Assembly: GCF_001042905.1 (NCBI RefSeq)
Contig: NZ_JYLB01000003.1
Coordinates: forward strand, 248,001-312,000
DNA from: Pseudomonas lini
GTDB taxonomy: Bacteria > Pseudomonadota > Gammaproteobacteria > Pseudomonadales > Pseudomonadaceae
Length of the DNA stretch: 64,000 bases
Direction: 5' to 3'
The notes beneath the pieces are model-generated. The model ran no database searches. It was not told the DNA's origin and was given only the letters and a program-made list of their open reading frames with translations. Shown piece after piece: positions 53,960 through 62,669 of the stretch (position 1 is its first letter; each line of letters starts with the position of its first letter). Both the position numbers and the translations under genes were made by a program.

Positions 53960-54682
53960 TTATGAATTCTTTTCGAGGGCATTTAATTGAGCGTTTCGAT
54001 GAAACAACCAGCGTCGGCACCAGACAACCCATAACGTGAAGAACGCACCGGCCACTGCCAGCGCCATATCGGCCTGAGAGTCCCATGGGTCATTTTGTGC
54101 AGCGACAAAAGCCTTCGCCGTGTCTTTCCCCAGGAACTGCCCACCTATCCATTCCACGATTTCATAGACAGCCGAGGTCGACAGCACGATATTCAGCGCG
54201 ACAAACCCGACCCAGAAACCCCGTAACGGCGTGATTCGCACCAGCACTTCCCGAATCGGATACACCATCAAGAGTCCATATGTCAGATGGACCAGACGAT
54301 CGTAATGATTGCGTTCAAACCCAAAGGTTTTGTTGAGGCTGACCCCGGTCAAGGCTGAGCACCAGCGGTCGTAGGGCACCAGCGCGTAGGTGTAGTGTGA
54401 ACCCAGTTCATGGATACACAGAAAAACGAATACCAGACTGATGGAAACGGCAGACAGACGGAACCGTCGGGAGACGCCCGCCAAGACCATCACCAGCAGC
54501 AGGGCCAGCAGATTTTCCAGGACCCAATCCACTCGGCTATGGGGGGAAATTCCCAGCGCTGCGACGATAAGAAGAAATGCAATCAACAGCGCCAGGTCGT
54601 ATCGCGGATGTTTCTTGGGCGTCAGGACCGGCAGCGGTCTGCTGTGAGTACTCAGGTCTTTTGCGCCTATCGACTTGCTCAT
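53960..54682 (-). CDS. DUF2238 (YjdF-like) inner-membrane protein
   Basis: The 240-residue protein has about six membrane segments and the DUF2238 pattern: FLCIHELGSHYTYALVPYD near residues 90-108, NHYDRLVHLTYGLLMVYP near 125-142, YEIVEWIGGQFLG, and DPWDSQADMALAVAGA. Its function is unknown. The start at 54682 (MSKSIGAKDLS) is chosen over upstream codons of the same frame. It stands alone after the EPS-like locus. Confidence 0.85.
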   Translation of the reverse strand: MSKSIGAKDLSTHSRPLPVLTPKKHPRYDLALLIAFLLIVAALGISPHSRVDWVLENLLALLLVMVLAGVSRRFRLSAVSISLVFVFLCIHELGSHYTYALVPYDRWCSALTGVSLNKTFGFERNHYDRLVHLTYGLLMVYPIREVLVRITPLRGFWVGFVALNIVLSTSAVYEIVEWIGGQFLGKDTAKAFVAAQNDPWDSQADMALAVAGAFFTLWVVWCRRWLFHRNAQLNALEKNS

Positions 54683-54785
54683 TGGGCGCCTTCTTCTCAA
54701 GTCTTTTAAATTCGAGACGCGGCCGTTTCGCAAGTTCGTTTTTTCTGGGCGGGTATTGCGGCCAGATACCCGCCCCCAACGCTTA

Positions 54786-55415
54786 TTAAGGCCGACGCAC
54801 CGCCCTCACCTTCCCGCTGTTGCCGCCGCCACAGAAAAACCGGTCGTGGCCATCGAACTCAAGTCCCGAGACCCCGACGCCAGCCGGCATCTGGACGCTT
54901 TCCAACACCTCGCCCGTTGCCGGATCGACTCGCCGCAACTCGCTCTCTTCCCCTTCCCAGGTGCCGTGCCACAGATCGCCCTCGACCCAGGTCACCCCGG
55001 TGACGAAGCGGTTGGATTCGAGGGTGCGCAGCACTGCCCCGGTCTGGGGATCGACCTGATGAATCTTGCGCTCGCGATATTCACCGACCCAGAGCGTCCC
55101 TTCGGCCCACGCAAGCCCCGAGTCGCCACCGCCGCCGGGCGCGGGGATGGTGGAGAGCACGCGGCCGGTCTGCGGGTCGATTTTCTGGATGCGATCCTCT
55201 GCGATCTGAAACAGGTGCTGGCCATCGAAGGCTGTACCGGCATGGGCGGCGACATCGATCGAGCGCAGCGTCTTGCCGCTTGCAGGATCCAGGGCGTTGA
55301 GTTTGTCGCCGGAGGCAAACCAGACCTGCTGGCCGTCATGGGTGACGCCGTGCACGCTGTCGACGCCTGGAAAAGGCCCATATTCGCGGATGATTTCGGC
55401 TGTTGAATGTTTCAT
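54786..55415 (-). CDS. Beta-propeller protein (glutaminyl cyclase/SMP-30-like)
   Basis: The 209-residue protein has repeats of the type NALDPASGKTLRSIDV, KIDPQTGRVLSTI, QVDPQTGAVLRTLE and RVDPATGEVLESV, each ending a propeller blade, with WVEGDLWHG and GLAWAEGTLWVG between. This resembles glutamine cyclotransferase and Vgb-like proteins, but is shorter and has no signal peptide. GAGGAG precedes the ATG. The regulator gene on its right overlaps its upstream region and is read in the same direction. Confidence 0.75.
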   Translation of the reverse strand: MKHSTAEIIREYGPFPGVDSVHGVTHDGQQVWFASGDKLNALDPASGKTLRSIDVAAHAGTAFDGQHLFQIAEDRIQKIDPQTGRVLSTIPAPGGGGDSGLAWAEGTLWVGEYRERKIHQVDPQTGAVLRTLESNRFVTGVTWVEGDLWHGTWEGEESELRRVDPATGEVLESVQMPAGVGVSGLEFDGHDRFFCGGGNSGKVRAVRRP

Positions 55416-55452
55416 GTCTTGCTCCTCTTTCACTGGGTGGGTGAAGTGGATG

Positions 55453-56673
55453 CTAGTCATTGGGCAGCAACCCTGTGAGTAACAATACCGTCGCGAATCC
55501 CGGAACCTGCGGGGTCATCCAGCGACGGGCGCGGCCGTGACCGAACGCCTGCACCTTGCCGGCAGCCGCCAGCGTGTCGAGGGCCCGTTGCACGGTGCGC
55601 TGACTGGCGCCAAGCGCCAGCGACAGGGCCGAACTCGACCACGATTCGCCGTCAGCGAGGAAGGCGAGCAGTGTCGCATGCTGCTCTTCGACAGGCCGCG
55701 CCAGCACCACGACGTCAGGCGCAACGTGCGGCACCAGCGCAAACCCGCGCGGGGTCGCGACGACATCGGCGATCAGGTGCAGCGCCGCGCGCAGCCGCCC
55801 GAGTTCGACGCGCAACCGCGCGCGATGGGAGTCATCCGCGACTTTCATGCGAAAGGCTCGCGCAATCAGTGTTTCCCTTGGCACGTCGGCGGGCCACGCT
55901 TCGCCCAGCGCCCGGGCGAGCGCGAACAGCACCGGCCGCCGGGCGAGTGAAACCGACGAGCCTGAATCGCGCACGACATACCGGCACGCGTCGACGACCA
56001 GCGTGGGGGATACCAATAACGCTTCAATTTCATCGAGCAGCAGCGGCCGTTCCTGGCCACCGACAATCAGCCGCGCCGCCGGCGTGTCGAGGATGCAGGC
56101 GGCGCTTTCGACCTCTGCCGTCAACGCGGGGATAGCGGCGTGTTGTGCGGCACGCTCGGCCCGTTCGAGTGCGGCGCGCGCCGCTTTTGTTTGCAGGCGG
56201 CGCATCGCGATGCCCGCCACGACCAGCTCGTAGGCCGCCCTCGATGCGGGTGGTAACGGCGTTGGATCGAGTTCGGCGAGACGGTGTTCGGCCTCGTCGA
56301 GGTGCCCGATCAACAGTAAGCGGCGGATTTCGAGGTACCGCGCATGGGCGGCGTTGACCCAATCGCCGTGCGCCTGAAGCGTTGTCCGCGCGGCGTCGAG
56401 TGCCTTGGTTGGCCAGTTCAGGTCCCGCGAGGCGAGCGCGATCTCGGCCTCGGCGACAACACACCGCGCCCGGGCCAACGCCTCTTTCGGCCCAAAAGCT
56501 CGTGTGGCGCTGCGCACCAGCGCCTTCGCGCGCACAAGATCGCCCAACTGCGCCATCGCGATGCCGCGAAGCGCGAGCGCAGGTGCATCGTCGCGCAAGG
56601 CGATGCGGTTCAGCGCACCAAGGGGATCACCCGCCGCGAGCGCACGGGCCGCCGCCGTGATCAGCGAATCCAT
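55453..56673 (-). CDS. Transcriptional regulator with helical repeats and C-terminal winged helix
   Basis: The 406-residue protein starts with Ala-rich helical repeats (AAARALAAGDPLGALNRIAL, ALVRSATRAFGPKEALARAR) like TPR arrays, then a middle domain with RARLRVELGRLRAALHLIADV that recalls bacterial transcriptional activator domains. The C-terminus has SSSALSLALGASQRTVQRALDTLAAAGKVQAFGHG, a clear winged helix. The unusual order places the DNA-binding part at the end. GC content is very high. It is directly upstream of the propeller gene on the same strand and may control it. Confidence 0.75.
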   Translation of the reverse strand: MDSLITAAARALAAGDPLGALNRIALRDDAPALALRGIAMAQLGDLVRAKALVRSATRAFGPKEALARARCVVAEAEIALASRDLNWPTKALDAARTTLQAHGDWVNAAHARYLEIRRLLLIGHLDEAEHRLAELDPTPLPPASRAAYELVVAGIAMRRLQTKAARAALERAERAAQHAAIPALTAEVESAACILDTPAARLIVGGQERPLLLDEIEALLVSPTLVVDACRYVVRDSGSSVSLARRPVLFALARALGEAWPADVPRETLIARAFRMKVADDSHRARLRVELGRLRAALHLIADVVATPRGFALVPHVAPDVVVLARPVEEQHATLLAFLADGESWSSSALSLALGASQRTVQRALDTLAAAGKVQAFGHGRARRWMTPQVPGFATVLLLTGLLPND

Positions 56674-56780
56674 CTGAAGCGCGCCACCTGTCACCCCCAC
56701 CGTCCGATGCCCGCTGATCAGTCTATCTCACGACCGCCCGGCCGCACGCCGATCCGCTAGGGGGAGGAGCTTGTGTTCGG

Positions 56781-56931
56781 CCTGTAGGAGCTGTCGAGCC
56801 TGCGAGGCTGCGATCGGCTGCGCAGCAGTCGTAAAACCAGAACTCGCGGTGAGTCAGACATACCGCGTCAGCCGGATTCACGACTGCTTCGCAGCCGATC
56901 GCAGCCTCGCAAGCTCGACAGCTCCTACAGG
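56781..56931. repeat. Long REP-like inverted repeat (CCTGTAGGAGCTGTCGAGCC type)
   Basis: The outer arms CCTGTAGGAGCTGTCGAG and CTCGACAGCTCCTACAGG are perfect; inner arms GCGATCGGCTGCG/GCAGCCGATCGC extend the hairpin. Confidence 0.85.
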
Positions 56932-56954
56932 TCGACGTAGCTTCGAAATGACGC

Positions 56955-57809
56955 TCAAACCCTTCGCGTGGAGCAATGTTCCACAATGAGCTGAGTGAGC
57001 GCTGCCACAATCGCCCGATCCGCTTCAGCAGAGGTAAACAGCCGAAACTGCGCATCCGGCAAATCCGGCAACCCTTGTTCCGCCCCCAGAGCCGCCAGTC
57101 CCTGCCCCAATTGACTGACCGTCATGGGCGCCACCGCGAAACCAGCCAGCGCCGCCGCCCGCAACCCGGCGGTGCTGGTGCATGACATCGCCGTACGTTG
57201 GGCGATCCCTGCCTGAGCCAGCCGCCTCAGCGCTATCTCACGATAAGGACAGGGCTCAGGGAACAGCGCCAGCGGCAACGGTGTCGGTAACTGGGTGACG
57301 GGTTGCGCCGACCAGGCCCACACCAACGGTTCTTGCCACAGTAGCAACCCCGCTTCGCTGGTTTCGCATAGAGAACCGATGACCAGCTCAAGATCGCCTT
57401 GCTTCATCAGGTTCAGCAACGTGCCAGGAATGCCCACCTGCACGTCGATTTCCATGCCCGGATGCTGCGCCGAGAAATCCTGAAAAGCCCGCAGTAATCG
57501 CGGTTCGACAAAATCCTCCGACACCCCGATCCGCACCCGCCCGTGAAACGGCGTGCGCGTCAGTTGCGCCCAGGCATCACGGTTCAGCGCGAGGATCGTG
57601 CGCGCATAAGCGATCAGGCGCTCGCCATCGGGCGTCAATTGCTGGGAACGGGTCGTACGTTTCAACAGCGGTTTACCGACCTGTTCTTCCAGTCGTCGCA
57701 AGTGACCGCTGACCGCAGATTGGGTCAGGTGCAGCTTTTCGGCTGCGCGACTGAAACCCTCTTCATCGACGACGGTGACGAATGTTTTTAACAGCAGAAC
57801 ATCAAACAT
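56955..57809 (-). CDS. LysR-family transcriptional regulator
   Basis: The 284-residue protein has the winged helix GFSRAAEKLHLTQSAVSGHLRRLEEQVG near residues 18-45 and a substrate-binding domain from about 90 (RVRIGVSEDFVEP). It is divergent from the azoreductase gene with 94 bp between, and that gap holds a symmetric site, so it probably controls the azoreductase. The inducer may be a quinone or azo-like compound. Confidence 0.88.
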   Translation of the reverse strand: MFDVLLLKTFVTVVDEEGFSRAAEKLHLTQSAVSGHLRRLEEQVGKPLLKRTTRSQQLTPDGERLIAYARTILALNRDAWAQLTRTPFHGRVRIGVSEDFVEPRLLRAFQDFSAQHPGMEIDVQVGIPGTLLNLMKQGDLELVIGSLCETSEAGLLLWQEPLVWAWSAQPVTQLPTPLPLALFPEPCPYREIALRRLAQAGIAQRTAMSCTSTAGLRAAALAGFAVAPMTVSQLGQGLAALGAEQGLPDLPDAQFRLFTSAEADRAIVAALTQLIVEHCSTRRV

Positions 57810-57817
57810 AGTTCTAT

Positions 57818-57845
57818 TCGTGATTAATGACTTATTTATTCACGA
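57818..57845. promoter_or_regulatory. Inverted repeat in LysR/azoR gap, possible operator
   Basis: TCGTGA and TCACGA are perfect arms 16 bases apart in an AT-rich stretch between the divergent starts. Outer arms CATAGTT (57807) and AACTATG (57864) also match. Confidence 0.4.
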
Positions 57846-57903
57846 TTTATATTCCAAATAAAACTATGTTGCAATAATCCAACTTCCCCGCTCGAGACAC
57901 GCC

Positions 57904-58545
57904 ATGACCACCCTTCTGCATATCGAATGCTCCCCGCGCAAACAGCGCTCGGCCTCCCTTGAAGTCGCCCGCAGCTTCATTGCGCGCTATCAGGAAAACA
58001 CCCCGGACACCGAAATCCTCACCCTCGATCTTTGGAACAGGGTGTTGCCGGAATTCGACGAGCTGGCAATGGACGCCAAATACGCCGGGCTCAATGGCAC
58101 GCCCTTGACCCCGGCGCAGCAAGACGCCTGGAACACCTTGAAAGATCTCGCCGCGTTCCTGCACCGCGCAGACGTCCTGGTGATGTCCGTACCGCTGTGG
58201 AATTTCAGCATTCCGTACAAACTCAAACACTTCATCGACCTGGTGTCGCAGAAAGACATTCTGTTCAGCTTCGACCCGGAACGCGGTCTGGAAGGCATGC
58301 TGCACAACAAAACCGCCGTGGTGATGTACGCCCGCGGCCTGGATTTTTCGGCGCAGTCGATCACGCCAGCGGAGCGCTTCGACTTTCAGAAGCCCTACGT
58401 GGAAGCCTGGCTGCAATTTATCGGTGTGAGCGATGTGCACTCGGTGATTGTCGAGAAAACCATTCTGGGGGAAGACGTTGACCTTGGTGCGCGTGAGGCT
58501 GCGACTCAGCAGGCCATGAGGCTGGCAGATAGTCTCGTGCTGTAA
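57904..58545 (+). CDS. azoR: FMN-dependent NADH-azoreductase
   Basis: The 213-residue protein has the flavodoxin-like start TLLHIECSPRKQRSASLEVA, then ADVLVMSVPLWNFSIPYKLKHFIDL near residues 90-114, the FMN-binding MPMWNF-type block, and VVMYARGLDFS. Length and pattern match AzoR/AcpD. It reduces azo and quinone compounds with NADH in the cytoplasm. It is divergent from the LysR gene. Confidence 0.92.
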   Translation: MTTLLHIECSPRKQRSASLEVARSFIARYQENTPDTEILTLDLWNRVLPEFDELAMDAKYAGLNGTPLTPAQQDAWNTLKDLAAFLHRADVLVMSVPLWNFSIPYKLKHFIDLVSQKDILFSFDPERGLEGMLHNKTAVVMYARGLDFSAQSITPAERFDFQKPYVEAWLQFIGVSDVHSVIVEKTILGEDVDLGAREAATQQAMRLADSLVL

Positions 58546-58578
58546 ACTGACCTACCCCCCTCAAACAAGAGATCCCCC

Positions 58579-58959
58579 ATGGCAAACCACGACATCACCT
58601 TTCTCCCCGACCCAGACCCGGAATCCATCTCCTCCGACGTCGCCGGTTTCGGTGGCCTGTTGGTCTCCACTCAAATCCCCACCCGCGCCGACGGCAGTCT
58701 GGAGCTGGGTGGCATCGCCGAGCAGAGTGAATGCACCCTGCAAGCGCTCAAGGTGGCGTTGGAGCTTGCCGGCAGTTCGATGGACCGGGTGCTGCATCTG
58801 ACCATCTACCTGACGGACATGGCCGACCGCGCCGCTTTCAACGAAGTCTACAAGCGCTTCTTCGCCAAGCCCTGGCCGGTTCGCGCCGCCGTTGGCGTGG
58901 CCTCATTGGCGGTCGAAGGTATGCGCGTGGAAGTCACCGCGATGGCGGCCAAGGGCTGA
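58579..58959 (+). CDS. RidA/YjgF-family protein
   Basis: The 126-residue protein has GGLLVSTQIPTRADGSLELGGIAEQSECTL, MDRVLHLTIYLTDMADRAAFNEVYKRFF and WPVRAAVGVASLAVEGMRVEVTAMA, the RidA pattern. The conserved Arg in PVRAAVGV is present, so it may act as an enamine/imine deaminase. It lies 33 bp after azoR and is probably co-transcribed with it. Confidence 0.88.
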   Translation: MANHDITFLPDPDPESISSDVAGFGGLLVSTQIPTRADGSLELGGIAEQSECTLQALKVALELAGSSMDRVLHLTIYLTDMADRAAFNEVYKRFFAKPWPVRAAVGVASLAVEGMRVEVTAMAAKG

Positions 58960-59068
58960 GTCTGCGAACTTGTCCGGTGGCGCTGCTCCAGTAAGTAGCT
59001 ACCACCGGAACATTCCCGACGGCAGATTTCGCGCCGTTGGGAGATCTTCGCCGGGACTCAAAAAGCGG

Positions 59069-60118
59069 CTATTTGACCAGTCGTTTTTCCTTGGAAGGCC
59101 TGTAGCCGAAGTACGAGCTATAGCACTTGCTGAAATGACTGGGCGACACAAAGCCACAGGCAACCAACACGTCTACCTGTGACAGCTCTGTGTGCTGAAG
59201 CAGTCGACGCGCTTCGGTGATGCGCAGCTCCATGTAATATCGCTGCGGCGTTGTCCCGAGTTGCTCCTTGAACAAGCGTTCGAGTTGTCGCCGGGAACGG
59301 CCCGCGTAGACCGCCAGTTGCTCCAACTCCAGCGGCTCTTCGAGGTTGGCGTCCATCAGCTTGACCACCTCTCGCAACGGCGCGCTCACACAGATATTTT
59401 CAGCCGGTTTGATGCGCCGGTAGCGAGACTCCTCGAAAGCAAGAATGTCCTCGATACCCTCCACCAGGGCTTTATCGTGCAGTTCTTTGATCCAGTCCAA
59501 CGCCATATGAAATGCGCCAGAAGGACTGGACGCGGTGAGCCGGTCTCGATCGATCACATAAGGTTCACTGGTGACATGCGTCGCCTTGGAGATTTCCGCG
59601 AGTGCGGGACGATGTTCGGGGTGAATGGCGCAACGGTATCCATCGAGCAAGCCTGCGCTGCCCAGGAACCATGCACCGTTCCACAACCCGGCCAGAATGA
59701 CACCTTGGTCTGCCGCCGCTCGCATTAGGCTGATGAACTCATCAGTCGCCTTCAGTTCTGTCCTGTAGCCGCCGCAAATAACCAGCAGGTCCAGGTCGTG
59801 AATGGCTGAAGAATCGATGCGCGCATCCGGCCGAATGACCAGGCCCAGGTCGCTGATGACCTCCCCTTCATTCAAGCCGAACGTTCGGGAAGAGAACAAC
59901 CCGGGGCGCAGAAGATTCGCGGTGACAATCGTGTCCAGCGCTTGCGTGAACGCGGGCAGCGAGAAATGCTCGAGCAGCAAAAAGCCTGTCCGAGTCATTC
60001 GAGCAGGCTCACCAGGGTTTTCATTCAGATAGCGGAGGTTTTTCCCCTTCATGCCTCCGCTGAATTGACGTCGTTCGATCAATGTTCGACCCACTCGGTA
60101 CGTTAACCAACCTGTCAT
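59069..60118 (-). CDS. GlxA-type regulator (DJ-1/PfpI-like plus AraC domain)
   Basis: The 349-residue protein has an N-terminal amidotransferase-like domain (TRTGFLLLEHFSLPAFTQAL, DLLVICGG, GVILAGLWNGAWFLG) lacking the usual nucleophile Cys (WNGAW instead of CTGA), so it is a sensor. The C-terminal AraC domain has LEQLAVYAGRSRRQLERLFKEQLGTTPQRYY and a second HTH with DVLVACGFVSPSHFSKCYSSYFG. This is the GlxA/CdhR/GbdR architecture, often linked to choline, carnitine or arginine use. The start may be one of three ATG codons (60118, 60052, 59998); none has a clear ribosome site. Confidence 0.85.
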   Translation of the reverse strand: MTGWLTYRVGRTLIERRQFSGGMKGKNLRYLNENPGEPARMTRTGFLLLEHFSLPAFTQALDTIVTANLLRPGLFSSRTFGLNEGEVISDLGLVIRPDARIDSSAIHDLDLLVICGGYRTELKATDEFISLMRAAADQGVILAGLWNGAWFLGSAGLLDGYRCAIHPEHRPALAEISKATHVTSEPYVIDRDRLTASSPSGAFHMALDWIKELHDKALVEGIEDILAFEESRYRRIKPAENICVSAPLREVVKLMDANLEEPLELEQLAVYAGRSRRQLERLFKEQLGTTPQRYYMELRITEARRLLQHTELSQVDVLVACGFVSPSHFSKCYSSYFGYRPSKEKRLVK

Positions 60119-60282
60119 TTGGTGCGCTTATAAAGCGTCATGCTACCTGCAGAAGCTGAAAAAGCCCTAGCGCCATTATGCGACCGATCAGGCTAGTTGA
60201 AAGCAGTGACGAAGCGGGTCTTTATCATCGAACTCCCTCCATACCGCTGAATCCAATATGTAGGCCAATGGAGGTGAGCGAA

Positions 60283-60504
60283 ATGAACAATGATCACCGT
60301 GTTAATGACGACGAATCAGAAACGACCTCGAACGTCCCGCCTACCGATACGTCTGGCAAACCCGTCGATGTGGTCGAAGGAGAACTTGAGGACAGCGACA
60401 GTGACGCCGAAAGCTTAGATGAAGCGCGAAACCAGGAGCGGGAGGCTGAAGAGCTCCGTCGAAAAATAGCGGAGATAGAACGCAAGGTGGCGGATGGTAA
60501 TTAG
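60283..60504 (+). CDS. Small acidic protein with C-terminal helix
   Basis: The ATG at 60283 follows GGAGGTG. The 73-residue product (MNNDHRVNDDESETTSNVPP to ERKVADGN) is strongly acidic at first and ends in a charged helix (EREAEELRRKIAEIERKV) that could form a coiled coil. Function is unknown. Confidence 0.6.
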   Translation: MNNDHRVNDDESETTSNVPPTDTSGKPVDVVEGELEDSDSDAESLDEARNQEREAEELRRKIAEIERKVADGN

Positions 60505-60544
60505 CAAAATACCGGAGGGGCCTGGCCCAAGGGAGCGAGAAATC

Positions 60545-60625
60545 ATGATGCAGATGCTGGCCGAGGATGATCCCACAAACGGCGTGGCGCGCTCCGACAA
60601 ATTGCCTTGGGTCCAGGCTGTGTAA
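60545..60625 (+). CDS. Possible tiny ORF
   Basis: MMQMLAEDDPTNGVARSDKL and six more residues follow a GGGAGCGAG site 40 bp after the acidic protein gene. It could be a real 26-residue product or a chance frame; no family is known. Confidence 0.3.
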   Translation: MMQMLAEDDPTNGVARSDKLPWVQAV

Positions 60626-60666
60626 AAACGACTAAAGGTAAGTCAACGGTTGGTGACTGGTCACAC

Positions 60667-60922
60667 AGTGGATACCGCCACCCCCAACTCTTTGGCCAAA
60701 GCGGCAAAGCGCTTGAGTACCGGGCTGTCTCGGTATTCTTCGGCCAGCGCCAGGTGTTTATGGCTTTGCTCGATGCAGAAATATGGCAAACAGCTCCTGC
60801 AACAGGATGACCTGGGCACCCTTGGCCGCTGCCTCACGCACCAGTTGCTCAGCCTGATCGAGGTTGTGTTGCAAGTCCCAGGTGCAGGGCATCTGGGTGG
60901 TGGCAATCGTTAACAAGGTCAT
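60667..60922 (-). pseudogene. aguB: N-carbamoylputrescine amidase remnant
   Basis: From the ATG at 60922 the frame reads MTLLTIATTQMPCTWDLQHN to ILLQELFA, the start of AguB-type nitrilase-fold amidases. A loss of about five bases then shifts the frame; the other frame continues YFCIEQSHKHLALAEEYRDS to FAALAKELGV and breaks off. More than half of the enzyme is missing. AguB turns N-carbamoylputrescine into putrescine. Confidence 0.8.
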
Positions 60923-60926
60923 GGCA

Positions 60927-61445
60927 TCAATCCTCCAATGACCAGGCGGGTTGTTGCTGGGTGATGCAATGCACCCCGCCGCCGCCATGGGCCAGATGAT
61001 TGATTCGAACCGGGACTACCTCGCGTCCGGGGAACGCCTGCCCCAGTACTTCAGCCGCCACGTTGTCGGCATCGATGCCGTAGGCCGGCATGATGATGGC
61101 GCCGTTGGCGATGTAGAAATTGGTGTACGAGGCGCAGAACACTTCAGCTTCGGTGTCCACTGCATCGCTCGCTTCATACAACTCGATCAGCTCGAATTTT
61201 CGGCCCTGGGCATCGGTGGCCAGTTCCAGCGCGCGACGGTTCTCTCTTACAACCTCGGCATACACCGAATGCTTGTCGTGGGTGGCATCCACCAGCAACA
61301 CGCCAGGGCGCGCGAAGGCGCATACGCCATCGACATGGCCGTCAGTCATGTCGCCGGTGACGTAGTCCGGATCGCCCGGCAGCCAGATGGTTTTTTTCAC
61401 ACCCAGCAGGCGGGTGAAGATGTCTTCCATCGCGGTGGAGGCAGG
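60927..61445 (-). pseudogene. aguA: Agmatine deiminase remnant (C-terminal part)
   Basis: The frame carries VKKTIWLPGDPDYVTGDMTD, GHVDGVCAFARPG, and ends INHLAHGGGGVHCITQQQPA, which holds the catalytic Cys of agmatine deiminase. Only about 165 of some 370 residues remain: the N-terminal half is gone. It lies 4 bp before the aguB remnant on the same strand, the usual aguAB order. The left-behind 5' edge joins a LysR remnant near 61440. Confidence 0.82.
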
Positions 61446-61449
61446 TATA

Positions 61450-61728
61450 GATGTAGGCCAGCAAGATCAGGGGCTGAACTTCTCCGACCCCGGCCTGTTG
61501 CTGGACGCCGCTTGTGCAGGGCTCGGCATCGCCTTGGTCAGCCAATTACTGAGCCGGCAGGCGCGCGCCAACGGCTTGTTGCAACCCTTGGTGGAGCAAA
61601 CCATTCGCGGCCCGAACTGGGCCTTGCTGACCCATCGGGACAGTGAGAGCGATGCACGAAGCTTCAGCGAGTGGTTGATGACTAATCTGGAAGCCGCATC
61701 TTCGTGCCCTGAGGGGTCGGACGATTAG
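61450..61728 (+). pseudogene. LysR regulator remnant (C-terminal part)
   Basis: The frame reads QGLNFSDPGLLLDAACAGLG and continues ALVSQLLSRQARANGLLQPL to a stop at 61728, the end of a LysR substrate-binding domain of the GcvA type. The HTH and the first two thirds are absent. It points away from the aguA remnant, so both genes lost their 5' parts at one junction. Confidence 0.75.
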
Positions 61729-61775
61729 TCGCACAGATGGCATAATCGCAAACTGTTTATAACAGGGGCGAATCA

Positions 61776-62669
61776 ATGACCACTGAGCGTTATGACCAAC
61801 TCGCGATCTTCTCGGCCGTGGCACAGGAGCGCAGCTTCACTCGCGCCGCTGCCAAACTCGGCATGTCACAACCTGCCTTGAGCCGGGCGATGCGTCAGTT
61901 GGAGGATCGCCTGGGCGTCAGGTTACTGTCTCGCACCACTCGCAGCGTATCTGCGACGCAAGCAGGTGAGCATTTGCTCAGGGTCATCGCCCCGAGATTT
62001 GAAGAGATCGATAACGAACTGGCATTGCTCAGCGAATTTCGCGACAAGCCAGCAGGTAAATTGCGCGTCACGGCTGGTGAGCACTGCGCAATCACGATCC
62101 TGCAACCCGTTCTCTCCAGGCTGCTGCCTGACAATCCCGATCTCAATATCGAAATCATCGTCGACTACGGTTTTACCGATATCGTGGCGCAGGGATTCGA
62201 CGCCGGTGTACGACTGGGTCAGCAAGTGGCCAAGGACATGATCGCCATGCGTATCGGCTCTGACATGCGCATGGCGGTGGTTGGATCCCCGGCGTATTTC
62301 GCCCGATATCCGAAGCCGGTCATCCCCAGTGACCTCATGGCGCACAACTGCATCACCCTGCGCATGCCGACTTACGGCGGCCTCTACCTCTGGGAGTTCG
62401 AGAAAGACGGGCAAGAACTGAAAGTCCGGGTCGAAGGCCAACTGGTGTTCAACAACATCGCCATGCGCCTGGAGTCCGCCCTTCAAGGGTTGGGATTGGC
62501 CTATATGCCGGAGGACCTGGTGCAGGAACAGGTGGCGCAAGGTCGGTTGATTCGCGTGCTCGAAGATTGGTGCGAACCGTTCTCTGGCTACCACCTCTAC
62601 TATCCGAGCCGGCGCCAGAGTTCACCGGCCTTCACGTTGCTGCGCGAAGCCTTGCGCTATTTGGGTTGA
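61776..62669 (+). CDS. LysR-family transcriptional regulator
   Basis: The 297-residue protein starts MTTERYDQLAIFSAVAQERS and has the HTH SFTRAAAKLGMSQPALSRAMRQLEDRLG near residues 20-47, with a substrate-binding domain from about 90. AGGGGCG precedes the ATG. It converges with the cupin-decarboxylase gene; the two coding regions overlap by 13 bp at their 3' ends. This arrangement is seen for regulators of oxidoreductase/hydrolase clusters, but the target is not certain. Confidence 0.9.
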   Translation: MTTERYDQLAIFSAVAQERSFTRAAAKLGMSQPALSRAMRQLEDRLGVRLLSRTTRSVSATQAGEHLLRVIAPRFEEIDNELALLSEFRDKPAGKLRVTAGEHCAITILQPVLSRLLPDNPDLNIEIIVDYGFTDIVAQGFDAGVRLGQQVAKDMIAMRIGSDMRMAVVGSPAYFARYPKPVIPSDLMAHNCITLRMPTYGGLYLWEFEKDGQELKVRVEGQLVFNNIAMRLESALQGLGLAYMPEDLVQEQVAQGRLIRVLEDWCEPFSGYHLYYPSRRQSSPAFTLLREALRYLG

